A stretch of DNA of 64,000 nucleotides from Straminergon stramineum (lineage: Eukaryota; Streptophyta; Bryopsida; Hypnales; Calliergonaceae), in contig OY987263.1 in NCBI GenBank assembly GCA_963920665.1, forward strand, positions 25,036,547 to 25,100,546, given 5' to 3'. Position numbers and translations under genes: made by a program. This document shows positions 23,962 to 35,619 of the stretch, piece after piece. The notes below the pieces were generated by a model, which saw nothing but the letters and a program-made list of their open reading frames with translations, did not search any database and was not told the DNA's origin. Positions within the stretch are counted from its first letter, which is position 1. Every line of letters starts with the position of its first letter.

Positions 23962-24524
23962 ACTTATTGTGTCCCATAATGATCTTCATGTTGGCTTTAA
24001 TTTTCTATTCCAAAATGACTTCTTGTTGCACTTGCGATGTTGTGAGTTGGTCAGAATCCACTTTTGATTGCTATCTAGGACCAACAAAATAACTCCAAAC
24101 AGTAGTTCCTTCTCCATCCATGCAATCATCAATCAAAAGACAAATGAAATAATTGAAGTGGTCAATAAAGATTGTTCTTTTTTATTTTTTGCATCTCTTT
24201 TAGTATTGCCCAACTGAAGGAGATGAAGCTTTGGGAGGCAAAACAAAGGTCCGCACATGGTCTTGGGTCCAATTAGATGCCCATAAAATGACAATCTCAC
24301 ACTCAACAATTAAATGCCCAATGGTGCTCTTTGAAAATGCCCCCCAAATTCCACTTTTCAGTACTCCAAAATTGCACTTTAAAAAGGGCTGTGAAACTCA
24401 AAGTTTCTCAGATACCAAGAGTGCACCAAATTGTACTTGTAGTGCAAAATGGGTCTTAAAAATGTTATTTTTAGCCTTATTCCGGGACATTTTGTCCAAT
24501 AAGATCATTTTGGGATGGAGGTAG
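23962..24524. mobile_element. Stowaway-like (Tc1/mariner) MITE
   Basis: The right end CATTTTGGGATGGAGGTAG is followed by TA; its reverse complement CTACCTCCATCCCAAAATG is the classic Stowaway-type terminus. The left end is a weaker TACTTATTGTGTCCCATAATG. The body (24000-24500) aligns in opposite orientation with 56872-57431, including CTCACACTCAACAATTAA and ATTTTTTGCATCTCTTT. The 97-aa ORF on the plus strand is accidental. Confidence 0.75.
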
Positions 24525-24883
24525 TACACGATAATTATGGCTTGTCCAAAAATTATAATTAAAAAAAATTTCATGATTTTGAATTACTAATACTACAAAA
24601 GTACTTTTTTCTTTGAAAAGGTGTCTCCAACTATGTTGAATTGCTTATTTTGATGGTTTTGGACGTCTTCACCTTCCATGACCTCATTTAGAACCTTACA
24701 CAAACATCATGACACACCTAGTAATCACCCTAGTCACATTCTTGAAGAAAGATAGTAATTGCTTTTTCAACACACTTGAATATACTTCATCCATTTCTTG
24801 TAGCTCCCTCAATAAGCTCTTGAAGGTCATTCATGATCCACCTACTAAACACATGGACTCTCCAATCAACATATGCCACTACA
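24525..24883. other. intergenic, nothing recognised
   Basis: Short AT-rich spacer between the Stowaway-like element and the foldback. Confidence 0.4.
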
Positions 24884-25042
24884 TTAAGGTAAACTACCCC
24901 ATTTTAGACCAAATGGAAGCAAGCCCTTTGTGGGCTAAATTATATTAGTAGTGTACATTCAAGTTCTAGAATGTACACTAACTTATTTTAGCCCACAATG
25001 GGCTTGCTTCCATTTGGTTTAGAGTGGGGTAGTTTACCTTAA
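24884..25042. repeat. foldback element, 72-76-bp arms
   Basis: The left arm starts TTAAGGTAAACTACCCCA and the right arm ends TGGGGTAGTTTACCTTAA. The arms continue inward through AGCCCA/TGGGCT to a CAAGTTCTAG loop at about 24960-24970. The few mismatches suggest recent origin. It would form one long hairpin if transcribed. Confidence 0.88.
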
Positions 25043-25400
25043 CCCTAAAGTGGTGCACATTTGTGGGAAGGCGGAGAGGTATACATCCCAATACTTGAAG
25101 CATCATGTTGTTGAATTTTCAGCCCAAAATTTTTGAGTTGGTAGGAAGGGTATCCGTAGTTTTATGCTAAATTTTCCGAAAAAATTTGACACATGTAAGA
25201 CCTTCAATGAGTTCTCCACACAATGGAATTGGTTCGAGCATGCTGAAGTTTATTGTCTACAGTGCCTTGAACAGGTAGTGGAATTCATGTATTTTTCGGA
25301 ATTTCTCAAAGAAAATTGTGCCCTACTTACGCTAGAATCTCACTTCCTAGATGTGCATGTTTGAATTATGAATTCCGTCTCATAATTTCACAACAATTAG
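25043..25400. other. intergenic, nothing recognised
   Basis: AT-moderate stretch leading into the gene-like block; no supported feature. Confidence 0.35.
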
Positions 25401-27300
25401 GATTCAAGAAGGAGCCTTCGCAAATACAATAGACTTCAACATATCTAGAGAACACTCAGGCTTGCATATTGCAGAACACGATTGATACAGGGAAAGGACG
25501 TGAGAGACCACACTGCAGGACGACAGTGTACAACAACGTACAAAGGCGCTTACCTCCATAGTTGGTCTCACATGACCTTCAACAAGCAATCCTGTTAGAT
25601 TCAGCTGATAAGGGAGCCAACAATCTCCAATTGGTGCATTGCCTACGGCACACAAAGTCCTTGGCCATGGCACCCGACAATCTCTACTCTAAAATCCTAA
25701 AATGCAATCCACAACAACCGGGAAAGAAACGCAGGCACAGCGACAAAGCAATCCCCAAGGAGCAATCGATCCAGCCATTGTCAGGTACGTAGTATGCCCT
25801 CACTTGCAACATAGAATGATGTGAATGAGGATACAACATTGCTCAGAAACCTGTGCCCGACATGAACAAAACGCAAGTGGCGTGCACAGAATTCAACCGC
25901 AAAATCGGCAAACACAAAATCCCAGGAGCGTCGCAACAAATCGTCGCAACAACGATGCTCTCTGGAGAGCGATGCGGTCATACAGCCCGTGAAAAGATGA
26001 CAGTAGGAATCCAGCTCATCAATAAGCTTTAGACCTTCAATTCAAAAACAACAATAGCATTTGAAGTCAGTATGTTCGAGTTTTGCACCTCTGTTGATCT
26101 CGTCATTAGCATATGAGAGATAAACAAGAAAATTGCAATGTTTACCAAAACAAATAAAACGGAAGTAAGCTTATCTAGAGTATAAATTTAGTCCTGTGAA
26201 GGCAGTGTTTTTGATAAGATCGTCGGTTGGTGTCAGAACTAAAGTATTGAAATGGGACCACACCACACTCTTCATCTATCCATTTCACCAACCCTCCAAT
26301 CTTTCGAGCTGCAGCCATATCACACAAACTCAGTCTTGTGTATGAAGGTCTAATAATCACATTGATTCACATAAAAAAAAATCAAACAATTAGAGAAATG
26401 TCACCTACCTCGGGAAGCCAAATGCTTGCAGAATCTCTTCACCTTCTCCCTCACCTTCAGTAACTTCTTCATCTTCGATGACCTAGAAAATGACGTTGAA
26501 AAAAGGTTCATGTTCATCCTGCACCTTAGGGTTAAAAAAATTGATAAGTTTAGTGCAGATTTGTGGGAAGGCAGATCATCTCGAATTACGTCAAATGAAA
26601 CCCAAACTCAATCTCGTCAACTGTACCGCAGAGAATCTTCAACCATGGCTCTCTATTCTAAACCCTAAAATGCAATCCACAACGACCAGGAAAGAAACAT
26701 GTCGACTAATAGCTCTCTACATCAATGCATGAATTACAATTCACACGATCATCATCAGTTGCGTCAAGAGACACCCTAACTTCATTTCAAAGAGGAACGC
26801 ATCCTAAGATCTTTAGGTAGAAGAATGCACTAACATGTAGAGCTGGCTTGACAAGGTCTTGTTATCGGCTGCAGCTCCTCAAGGGACGAGCAAAGAGATC
26901 GGGCATGACCAAGGACAGAACCTCCAGAGAGTGCGCCAACCCCTTCAGATGTTTGATCCACAACAACAAGCACTCCCCATTGTTGCCAAAGCGGGCAGTT
27001 GTGTATACACCGGGCGAATTGGACTTGAAAAACACCATGAAAACCCGCTTCCAGTTTGCGAATTCGTCCCTCTCTCCATCCCATGCGGATGTACCCAACG
27101 GCCCAACTGCTTTGACCGCATTAGCCTGTTGCTAGAACTACGTATCTGACATCGCTTAACCGTGTGTACATAGAGTCGATTTCCCTGACCTCCTAAATAT
27201 AACCCTCGAAATACACAGAAACGACCATCCTCCTAGGCAGGGAATTTGCCTACTTCCGAATTATACAAATATAAAAAACCCTAAATATTCTCTTTGACTT
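25401..27300 (-). other. gene-like minus-strand block, unrecognised, with duplicated leader
   Basis: GC-richer than its surroundings. On the minus strand a promoter-like stretch at 27255-27290 carries TTTAGGGTTTTTTATATTTG (telobox-like plus TATA-like). A leader of about 55-65 bp is present twice, at 26643-26698 and 25665-25731. In each case it reads GTTGTGGATTGCATTTTAGG and ends at CCATGG, an ATG context. Possible exons follow (see 26175-26485). Open frames at 26830-27098 and 25404-25673 have no family resemblance. It could be a real fast-evolving gene, a tandem pair with one copy decayed, or a long non-coding transcript. Confidence 0.3.
26175..26485 (-). CDS. putative two-exon 3' part of an unrecognised gene
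   Basis: On the minus strand, TTTTCTAG at 26486-26493 looks like a 3' splice site. It opens an acidic exon reading V-I-E-D-E-E-V-T-E-G-E-G-E-G-E-E, ending before GTAGGTGA near 26408. After a roughly 60-bp intron the frame re-enters at an ATTATTAG acceptor and stays open for about 57 codons to a stop at 26175. That part contains SYTRLSLCDMAAARKIGGLV and KWIDEECGVVPFQYF. Splice phases agree between the two pieces, but the connection upstream to an ATG was not resolved. No family is recognised and no function is proposed. Confidence 0.27.
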
Positions 27301-27401
27301 TGCCCCTATTCCTGTAGTTGCACGTATTTTCAAAGAACACAAGCCTGGCCTCCGAAATCAAAGAATACAGGCCGTCGTAGGCCATTTCTGGTCACAACAT
27401 C

Positions 27402-27414
27402 TTAAAGGGGTTAA
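27402..27414. repeat. solo TTAA-type terminus
   Basis: TTAAAGGGGTTAA matches the right end of the TTAA-bounded family, but no facing left end was found at the expected distance. It may be a remnant or chance. Confidence 0.25.
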
Positions 27415-28684
27415 GTGTTTGTGCTACACAAGGTAGTCATTTTGCAATTCCTACAGTAGGTAGCACAAATACGCCTGCTACTCACTGTAGTCTATCAAAT
27501 GCAATCATATATCTAGATTGTAGGGTACAGTATAACACATCACAATTTCACGTACATTTTAAGTGGCATAATCAGAAACCACAACCTAGTTTAATATTGC
27601 TTTTGATAATGATCCTATATACATCAATTGACACAAACTAAGTAGTGGAATGATATTGAAGTTAGAGCAGTTGAAATCCGTATTGAAAGATACAGAAACA
27701 CCTTGTTACAAAGTACTAGTTGCCAGGATCGATACAATTTCAATGATTTCAAATTCAACATTGGAGCAAGTAATGTGAGTAACAGGGTAGTGATCTTGAT
27801 TCTACATTGATTACTAGTAGGTCTTATGTTCAATTTGCGTTGGCCAGTCCTGATGCCATATTGTACACTCCTGTTTCACAAACAGGGGATCTGCCGGAGC
27901 ATGAACATGTGGAGGGCAATAACAAATGCAATACTTACACAAGGAAAACCGAAATTCAGCGGAAATCCTCTACCACAGCATCAATGGCTTTACATTAATA
28001 GAAAAACCTCTACACACAGAAAGCATGGAAGCTAAACTAAAGAACTACGTATGCAACCCAATCACGCATAATTCTCATCCCTCAAAACACTACAAATACA
28101 TTCATAATCATCAGAACCCAGGCGAACAAATTGCACAAAATGCAAAACATGTAATGGGCGCAATTGATGCAAACCATACTAATCCAGCCCGCCCGACCTG
28201 AGAAAAGAATGAATGACCATGTTGTGCATTATTTCAACAAGGAAATGAACAGCTCAAGACAATTAAATTTGAATGGCTGTCGCAAGAAATAGAGTACCGG
28301 AAGTACCAACACTACCAAACTAATAAAATAAAAAACCACTCAAATCAATTATTAACACAAATCCTACTTAATGCAGCCACTCACTACTCGTACAAACTCA
28401 AACTAAGCTCCACAAAATACTCTGTCAATCCGCCCTGGAATCCTTCGCATCACGCGACCACTCTCGAAGAAGAATCCGCGACCAAATCACGATTGCAGCG
28501 TTCGAAAATCCTCGCATGAAGTATTCCTACGAATCTCGCAGCAAAGTCGTGATGATAATCACAACCTCTGGATCAAAACCCACGGCATTGTACCGTTGGT
28601 AAAAGAATAGTCTCCCGCAAAAGAGTACTTCAATCAGAACGACGAAACCAGCAAACTCAAGCTTGATAGGAAGCTACATTGCAA
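27415..28684. other. 3' flank of the GPI-protein gene and intergenic DNA
   Basis: 28200-28684 probably includes the 3' UTR of the minus-strand gene beginning at 29458. The remainder shows small overlapping ORFs without recognisable content. Confidence 0.4.
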
Positions 28685-29458
28685 TCAAACCAGAAAGCTG
28701 ATGCACAGGAATAGAGCCGCTGTAAATACGAGAACAGTCGGAACGGAGGTCGTGGTAGCAGAGCCGCCTTGAACGACATTTAAAGGTCCTCCCGATGTAG
28801 GTCCAGGGGTGGTGCCCGGACTGTAAATGGGACTGGATCCCGGACTCGATACAGGACTAGTTTCCGGGCTGGTTTCCGGGCTAGTTTCCGGGCTGATGTG
28901 TGGCAATGGTGGGCTTTCAATTGGCGGCACATCAATCATCATGGGCGTGGGAGACGGCGGCTGAGGAGCCGCAGGTGGTGGCGGCCGAAATAGTGTGGCT
29001 GGCGGTGGCACCGTAGGTCCATCACTGGGCGGGGCGGTAGTTTCCACTGGTGGTGGCGCGGCAGGTCCCGAAGCTGTGAGATTGAAGCAGCCGATTGCGC
29101 AGAGGTACTCGTTGTACAAGGGGTCGAAGTAGGCAGAATCCAAGGGGACGTAGTACATAAACCCAGAGAGGCTCGCGGGATTCGCCGAGCTGAGAGACGC
29201 CCACAGCGAGGTGCTGCAGTTGTGGGTCCCGACGGGAGGGTAGTTCACGTTCTCCCACCCGTACCAAATGCACTTCGCGGCCTTATTCTCGTACTGCACG
29301 GCGGGTTCGGGCCCGTAGGTTGTTGTCGGATCCTGGTCCATCCCTGACGGACGCGGCATTCCGTTGTAACCATCAAACACAGCTACAACCACAGACCCAG
29401 ACAGCAACACCAGCGTCATCGCCAACACAGCTCTCATTGGGATCCCCATCACACCCAT
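28685..29458 (-). CDS. secreted, GPI-anchored Pro-rich arabinogalactan-type wall protein
   Basis: Intronless, 257 aa from ATG at 29458; the frame runs 24 bases further to a GTG, which is not used. Residues 1-27 are a signal peptide rich in L and V. Residues 28-130 form a compact region with W and Y (IWYGW, WASL, FMYYV) and four cysteines at 63, 81, 120 and 124, likely two disulfides, plus sequons at N80 and N126. Residues 130-225 are Pro/Ser/Thr-rich, with PPPP runs, three SPET repeats (189-200) and many SP/TP dipeptides, the usual sites of Hyp-linked arabinogalactan. A Gly/Ser/Thr stretch and a hydrophobic C-terminus (240-257) form a GPI-attachment signal. It should sit on the outer plasma-membrane face or in the wall. 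I do not recognise the four-Cys domain. A weak TATAAT lies at 29744-29749. Confidence 0.75.
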   Translation of the reverse strand: MGVMGIPMRAVLAMTLVLLSGSVVVAVFDGYNGMPRPSGMDQDPTTTYGPEPAVQYENKAAKCIWYGWENVNYPPVGTHNCSTSLWASLSSANPASLSGFMYYVPLDSAYFDPLYNEYLCAIGCFNLTASGPAAPPPVETTAPPSDGPTVPPPATLFRPPPPAAPQPPSPTPMMIDVPPIESPPLPHISPETSPETSPETSPVSSPGSSPIYSPGTTPGPTSGGPLNVVQGGSATTTSVPTVLVFTAALFLCISFLV

Positions 29459-30110
29459 CCACCGGCCCCCACAAAACCTCACAAGTCTTACAGTTCGAGC
29501 ATGAGAGATCTAGGACGAGAGATCCAGCATTCGAGATCTAGCGCGAGAGTTCTAGCTTACGAGATGTAACCTTCGATCTATATCTAGAGGGGGCTCCGGG
29601 AGACTTGAAACCGGTGTGGCAAGAGAGCGAGAGATGAACGAGCAAGAGGAGCTCTGGTGCCAATGCCAATGGAGTCTACTGTTGTAGAGAGCGTGGAAGG
29701 CGAAGTAGGCGGCCTGATGGCGCCCAGCTCGGCTGTGAGCCTGATTATATGAAACTGTTGGTGGCAACGATCCGAAATCTTCGGGCCACTTAATATTTAG
29801 GGGTGGAACTGAACTGCGGATAGGTGTGGAAAGGTGCCAGAGGTAGAGCTGTAGTGCGAGGGAAGCGGGAATTGATGGGACCTACAACTGGAGTTGGCAC
29901 GCAGTTGGCGCTGACGGCGGGACGATCGCGCCGCTGGAAAGGAATTGCGTTCTCTCCGAGGGAATAATCAGGGGCTTGGGATCCGATTTGGGGTTGCTGG
30001 AGTTTCGTACTGAAGTCAAGGCTGGATTCCGTGGGTGTCAAACCTTCGGTTGTACAGTACATAATTTTAAAGCGGGGCCCTCTAATAAATAAAAGCACTC
30101 TACTTTTCGG
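29459..30110 (-). promoter_or_regulatory. leader and promoter region of the GPI-protein gene
   Basis: GC-rich continuation upstream of the start codon on the minus strand. A TATAAT-like box sits at 29744-29749, about 290 bp before the ATG. Composition drops to AT-rich beyond 30.1 kb. The overlapping ORFs here are not credible as proteins. Confidence 0.4.
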
Positions 30111-32171
30111 TATCTGAAATTTGTGCTTTGCCTTTTGATTTGTACTGTTTCAGTGACATCGTAAGTTAGTGCTCAAAGTTTGCATAGTTTGCAGAGTTGC
30201 AAAGTATATGTAGAACTTTTAGGACAAGTAAGAAAATACTCCAGATTCTTTAGTAAGTGGAAATGTGGAATGAGAATTTTATTTTTTGAATCTTGTGGTA
30301 AGAATTTCACAACTTTTGAAATTTTATTGAGTGAGATATTCCTACTGAAAATATGGCTCCAAATATTTTAGGATTTTATACTTTTCTCCAAAAATCTCCA
30401 AAACTTGTAGGAAACTTGAAAAGTGTATAAAATATTTTTATTTTATTTTTCATTATTTTTTTGGAGAATTTTGGAGTAAATTATGAAATGTGTAAATATT
30501 TGGAGTCATATTAGTTTTAGTTAGTGATGTTTCATTCAATAAAAATTTAAATGTGTTGTGTATTTCTTACCACATAATTCCAAAAAGAATTCTTGTTCAA
30601 CTTACTCAAGAATCTTGATTCTTTTGTATTAAAATTTTGAAAAAGAAATATTAAAAATATTAAAGAATAATTTTATAAAAGTGTGTTATTTGTATCTCAA
30701 CATGTCCAAAATTTGATGAAAGAAAATCTCATTTCTCAAATAATTGTGACAATTTTTGAAGTGTATAAAAAATAATGAAGGCCATTGTAATCCATTAGAA
30801 AGAAATGGATCCTCAAGAAGGCTAATAGACTCTAGACTAGAAGTGTATAATTTTTTAATCTATTTTTATTATATTTGTACATATGGTTAAACAGCCTTCT
30901 TGAGGACCCATTTTTTTCTTGTAAAATCATTTAAATCTATGAATGATATCTTGCTCATCAACTATAATGCAATAATAGTACAAAATAAATTTGCTATACA
31001 ACATTACCACTTACCTTCAAAGTCGTTTGAGTGTGAGCACAAACTCAAAAAGGAACATCTATTGTAAACGAAAAAGGATGAACGAGCATGAGCAAGTGAA
31101 ATAAATGACTCCTCTTCAGGTTCTACTGGCATACTTCCACTTACGAATTGTAAATGAGACTTCAGCCAACATATAGTAGCAAACACTTGGAAAAAAAATT
31201 GAAACTCTTCCAACACATCCATATTAGTGATGCATGATTGTAGAGCATTATTCCTTTGTTCCATTGATAAGTTATACTACTGGCATATAAAAAATAAATT
31301 TAAAATGTTGTGAAAAGTGAACTTCAAGCAATCAAAGGAGAATAAAAAATCTCTTTGAAGGGGGGCAAAAGTCTTAATTGGTGCTTGCTCAAAGTGTATG
31401 TGGTTAGGGAAAGCAAAAGTGAACAATGAATAGTATTATGAATTTGAAGCCTAAGTATCGTGCTTGGCAAGCCCTATTTATTATAGAAGTGGATCAAGTA
31501 GGCTAAAATATTCCAAAAAATATCCCAAAGTCATTTAGCGTCAATGATTCTTTCAAAAGAAAGTCCAAGGGGCTTGGCCTATTGTTTTCACTGGATGTTT
31601 GAACTTTTAGGAATTATGTAACTTTGTGTATGGATGGCAGTAGACAAAATACAAGGAATTTGGATTGGAAGGACCTTGTGGAGACAAGTGAAAAGTGATC
31701 ACTTGGGAGATAACACTGAAGAGCCTTTGCAAAACATGTTGTTGAGACAATTTGTGCTTTGTTTTGTTGTGACATCAATTTCTCAGAAGACACTAATTTT
31801 GTTCCCTTGCTAGTAGAATAGGATACATCAGTGTAATTGTTGAATAATTCATTTGTTAATCATCTATTGTAAATATTCCAAATTTGGTTATGAAAAAGTG
31901 TCCAATCAAGAGTCAAGATTGCTTAGAGAAGTTTGACATCTCTATAATACTCTTGAATAAAATACATTTCATCCCCTTTAAAATATTTTGCACCTTTCAA
32001 TTTGACCAATAAGTATGATGATTTTATGAAGAGTTTAACATGCATGCCTATACATTTAGGAATTTTTATAAAATGAAGGGTCCAAAGTAATCAAATTCTT
32101 TTTTTTTTTCAAATATCGGGAGCTATCTAGTTGCTTGCTTGAAAAAAAATACTGAAATTGGTTTTTAAAAG
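30111..32171. other. AT-rich intergenic, no supported gene
   Basis: An 86-aa minus ORF at 31004-31264 has a more protein-like composition (MPVEPEEESFISLAHA) but no recognisable family, and no exons extend it. The rest is low-complexity AT-rich DNA. Confidence 0.4.
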
Positions 32172-33152
32172 TTAACCCCTCACCACCGGAGGGGACGAAA
32201 AGTGTCCTCTCATAGTCTAGCAGTAAAATTCAAAGTGCTTTAACTTTTTCATCCAATGTCCGAATTCAATAAAACTTGTTGGGAAAGTTGCGCATATTAG
32301 TCTAGTTTCAGTGGTAAAATTTTCAGATCAATCCAAGATGTACTGAGTTTTTTAGAGCCATTCGAAGTTCACAGGTTCAATTTGAGTTCACCTCACTGCA
32401 TTCTGATGGCTGCAACTTCGGGGGTTTGTATCTTTCTCATCAAATGTTCGTTTTCAATAAAAATTGTTGGGTTTTTTTCCCAATAAAGCCTAGTTATTGT
32501 GGTAAAATTTTCATGTCAATCCAAGTTGTTTTGAATGTTTGGGAGCAATTCGAAGTTCAAAATCCAGACATTTTTGCATTACAGTGAACTTCGGCAGCTT
32601 ATAACTTCTTCATACATGGTCCGTTTTCAATAATTTTTGTTGGAAAAGTTGCGTATACTAGTCTTGTTTATAAGATTAAAATTTCATATGAATCCAAGAG
32701 GTTATGAGTGACTGAGAAGCATTTTAGTAGAGGGAGGTTCAGACATAGATGTGATTTTTTGCTACTTTTTTCACTGTTTTTTGACATTTCAAAACTATTT
32801 TGCAGACACAATGAGTCAATTGAATGAGATCTTATTTCACCAAAGTGTTTGTCTTTTGGTTTGAATCTTTTTGTAGTTTAAAATTTTTTCATTTGAGTAG
32901 GTTTAGAAATCGAATTTCACCTCCAAATGTGTTTCTATGAAAATTTCAGCATCTTTTTTCAACAATAAAACATTATAATCTTTCAATCTATACTATCAAA
33001 TGACCCCAAATTTTTTTCACACCATCTAAAACATGCACACTACAATATTGTACGGTTGAGATTTTCATACCTCACTGAGATTTAGACTTATAGGACTTTG
33101 AAAAGCAAGTCAACTTTTACACATGTTTGGACTTTAGGCGGTGAGGGGTTAA
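32172..33152. mobile_element. TTAA-bounded element, copy D, with triplicated core
   Basis: The left end TTAACCCCTCACCACC and right end GGCGGTGAGGGGTTAA form a 16-bp TIR with one mismatch and TTAA at both edges. It is 981 bp long. The TIR differs from copies A-C after the shared TTAACCCCT, so this is a separate subfamily. Inside, a 173-188-bp module occurs three times, anchored by TTGTTGG at 32276, 32464 and 32637, each with a GTCCGWTTTCAATAA-like phrase upstream and ATCCAAG downstream. No transposase ORF. Confidence 0.82.
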
Positions 33153-35544
33153 AGCCTTCCAAAGTCTAAGAAATATTGCATTCTAAGATTGTGCACATAT
33201 ATCATCGATATCATGGTTGATTTTTCAAATAAATAATTCCAAAAACACATATAAACTTCATATTCAAAGTGGTTTAGAGATAATCTAAGGGATTTGTGAT
33301 TATCATTCTTCTAAAAGTTGGTTCTTCACTTCCATTCTTGTTGCTTACTAAATTAGGGTGCAATTTTAGGTTCAATAGGCAACAAAAGGTAGTTCTTTAA
33401 ATAGGCCCCTACTTCAAACAAATAACTTCTTATTTTGTTCTTTTTTTTACTTTTATTACTTTTAAAATATTCGTGAAATTTCATGGATAATATAAACCTC
33501 AAGACTTCAATCTAAATTTAAAATTTTCAAAGTATCTTTAGTATATCTACAATGGAACATCCCAAAGTGAAGGTCCTTGAAAAAGAGGGTCAAAATTTTG
33601 TACATTGATGTCTAAATCGGAGGCCATGTTTTTTGGAGATTGTAGGTGATTGTGAACTCCATATGATTCAAAATAAAAAAATTTTAACTCTTGCTTTAGA
33701 CTTCCATTTTAAAATATAGTAATCACTTTCACAATTGAATGATGAGTTGCACACAATTTCTAAGGAGTATTTGTAATATAATATTGTTGAATAAAATTCT
33801 CTCCATCTCTTAGAAAAATATTTATCGCACACAAAGGTAACAAAATTTTTCCTAAAAATGCATTTTGGGCTTAGGAAAGCTCTTATTCCCTCCTTCCTAA
33901 CCAACTAATTTTTTCAACATCTCCTCTGTTATTCTCTCTCTTTTCAATATTACATAGATGGCACCTAAAGCTCAATATAGGGAGAGGACAATTTTGTCTT
34001 GATGCATTTTTTTTAATAAAACTAAATAAAATTACACTTGTCATATTAAAAAAATTAGGCATGTATTTAATGTGAAAAAAAACTAATCATCTATAACTAG
34101 GGTATAAAATTGGCAAGTGTCAATTTTGGTGGTGACAATGTTCTAGATGCCTATAATCATATATAACATGTTGAAAATAATATTATGAGCAAAAAAATGG
34201 TGAAATCACGAAATGATACTTGTTAAACACTTTATGCCATTGGCTTTTTCTACTACAAGTTTCTTGTGCTTCCTTTGAATATTTATGGTCTTTTTTTTAA
34301 CTTGTCTACATTTAAATAGTTGTGATGATAAGTGTTACACCTTAAGCTTATATGGAGTATTAGACTAATGCATGGCAACATATATTCTATTGACATTGAA
34401 TTGTCTTTTTCCCAAATTGGGGCTTGAATCCTACACTTCTAACTTTTAGATTTTTACATTTTAGATGTAGATTTTAATGTTATTGAAAAAGACCTACAAT
34501 GCTTTTCAATTTATAAGTCAGTGGCATTTAGAAATTAAAAGAACAAAATATGAAACCAACCAAAGTAAAATATAAATTTGGTAAAGATATTTTCATAAAT
34601 TATAATTCAATAATTACAATTGAGAAATTGAGAACCACTATTTATTATTTAACTCCTAAGATCTCATATAAAAGATAGTAGGATTACTTTAAGGAAATTA
34701 TAATAAATAATTGAGACTCCTCTAAATTATCCATATCAAATATTAATATATAGTAGAAAAATCTTTGTACTTTCTGATTCAAATATGTTACTTGATTTTT
34801 TTGATTTTTTTCCATGAACAATAATAGTTATATGAAAGTATCATTTTGAATACAAAGTGGATGGTTGAGATTTTTAAGTTCATAAGAATACAAATATTAA
34901 TTATCAAATATTGAAAATTAAGATGCAATCTCAATTTGAGAAAAACTAGAATAAATTGGCACAATGAGGAGGTCAAGCTTTTTCTGGCAACCAAATGGTC
35001 AAGTATGGGATTGTAAGTCTTGGAATCTCTAATCATTATAAATGAAAAGAACCAAATAAGCAAAGAGGAGATGATGCAAAAACCAATTTGTGTTGATTAC
35101 TCAATCACATTTTTAGTATGTTGAGAATTTAAAAATTTATGTTTCTAAATACAAGCATCTAAATCATTAACATAGGATATCTTGCATTGAGAACAAAGCA
35201 TTAGATTCTACTTGTATTATAGAATTTTGCTATGTGGAATGATTATTTTGAATTGTGCTTGAAAAACGCTTTGCCTAACAAATTGTGACAAAATTTGATG
35301 CATATTTGTCTTGCAATGCCTTGATTGTTGTCTACACCTTCAAGTGTTTGTGTGTAGGCATGAAACCATGATATAATTTTTCTCTTTATTTTTTAGATTG
35401 GGTCCTTTGGAAGAGAGGATTGGTAGGTTGTGCCTTTCATGGATTTCATGCAAAAGCCCAAGGTGATGTGCTCAAGTGTAGTAGCAAGTTATAAGATGGA
35501 CATGCACCCATGAAAAAAAATTAGATTAACCATAAGACTTTGTG
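33153..35544. other. AT-rich intergenic, nothing recognised
   Basis: No supported ORF, RNA or clear repeat. Confidence 0.5.
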
Positions 35545-35619
35545 ACCCTCAAATCAAATATGAAATTGATTAGAATAGATACTATACTTGATCTTAGCCT
35601 CAAAAGCCACTACAGGTAT
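35545..35619 (-). pseudogene. U2 snRNA-derived sequence (5' half), probably a pseudogene
   Basis: The minus strand starts ATACCT, as U2 does, and continues with GGCTTTTGAGGCTAAGATC and AAGTATAGTATCTATTCTAA, then TCAATTTCATATTTGAT. This follows the order of U2 stem I, the branch-site-pairing region and stem IIa. The branch-recognition word GTGTAGTATC of U2 is GTATAGTATC here, so the GUAGUA box is altered. The 3' half (stems III-IV) is not recognisable, though a T-rich Sm-like stretch follows. A TATATAAG lies about 27-34 bp upstream (35646-35653), where plant snRNA genes have their TATA box, but no upstream sequence element was seen. Most likely a degraded copy. Confidence 0.75.

Noticed and set aside
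24231..24524. 97-aa plus-strand ORF
   Set aside because: It lies wholly within the Stowaway-like MITE and ends at its terminus.
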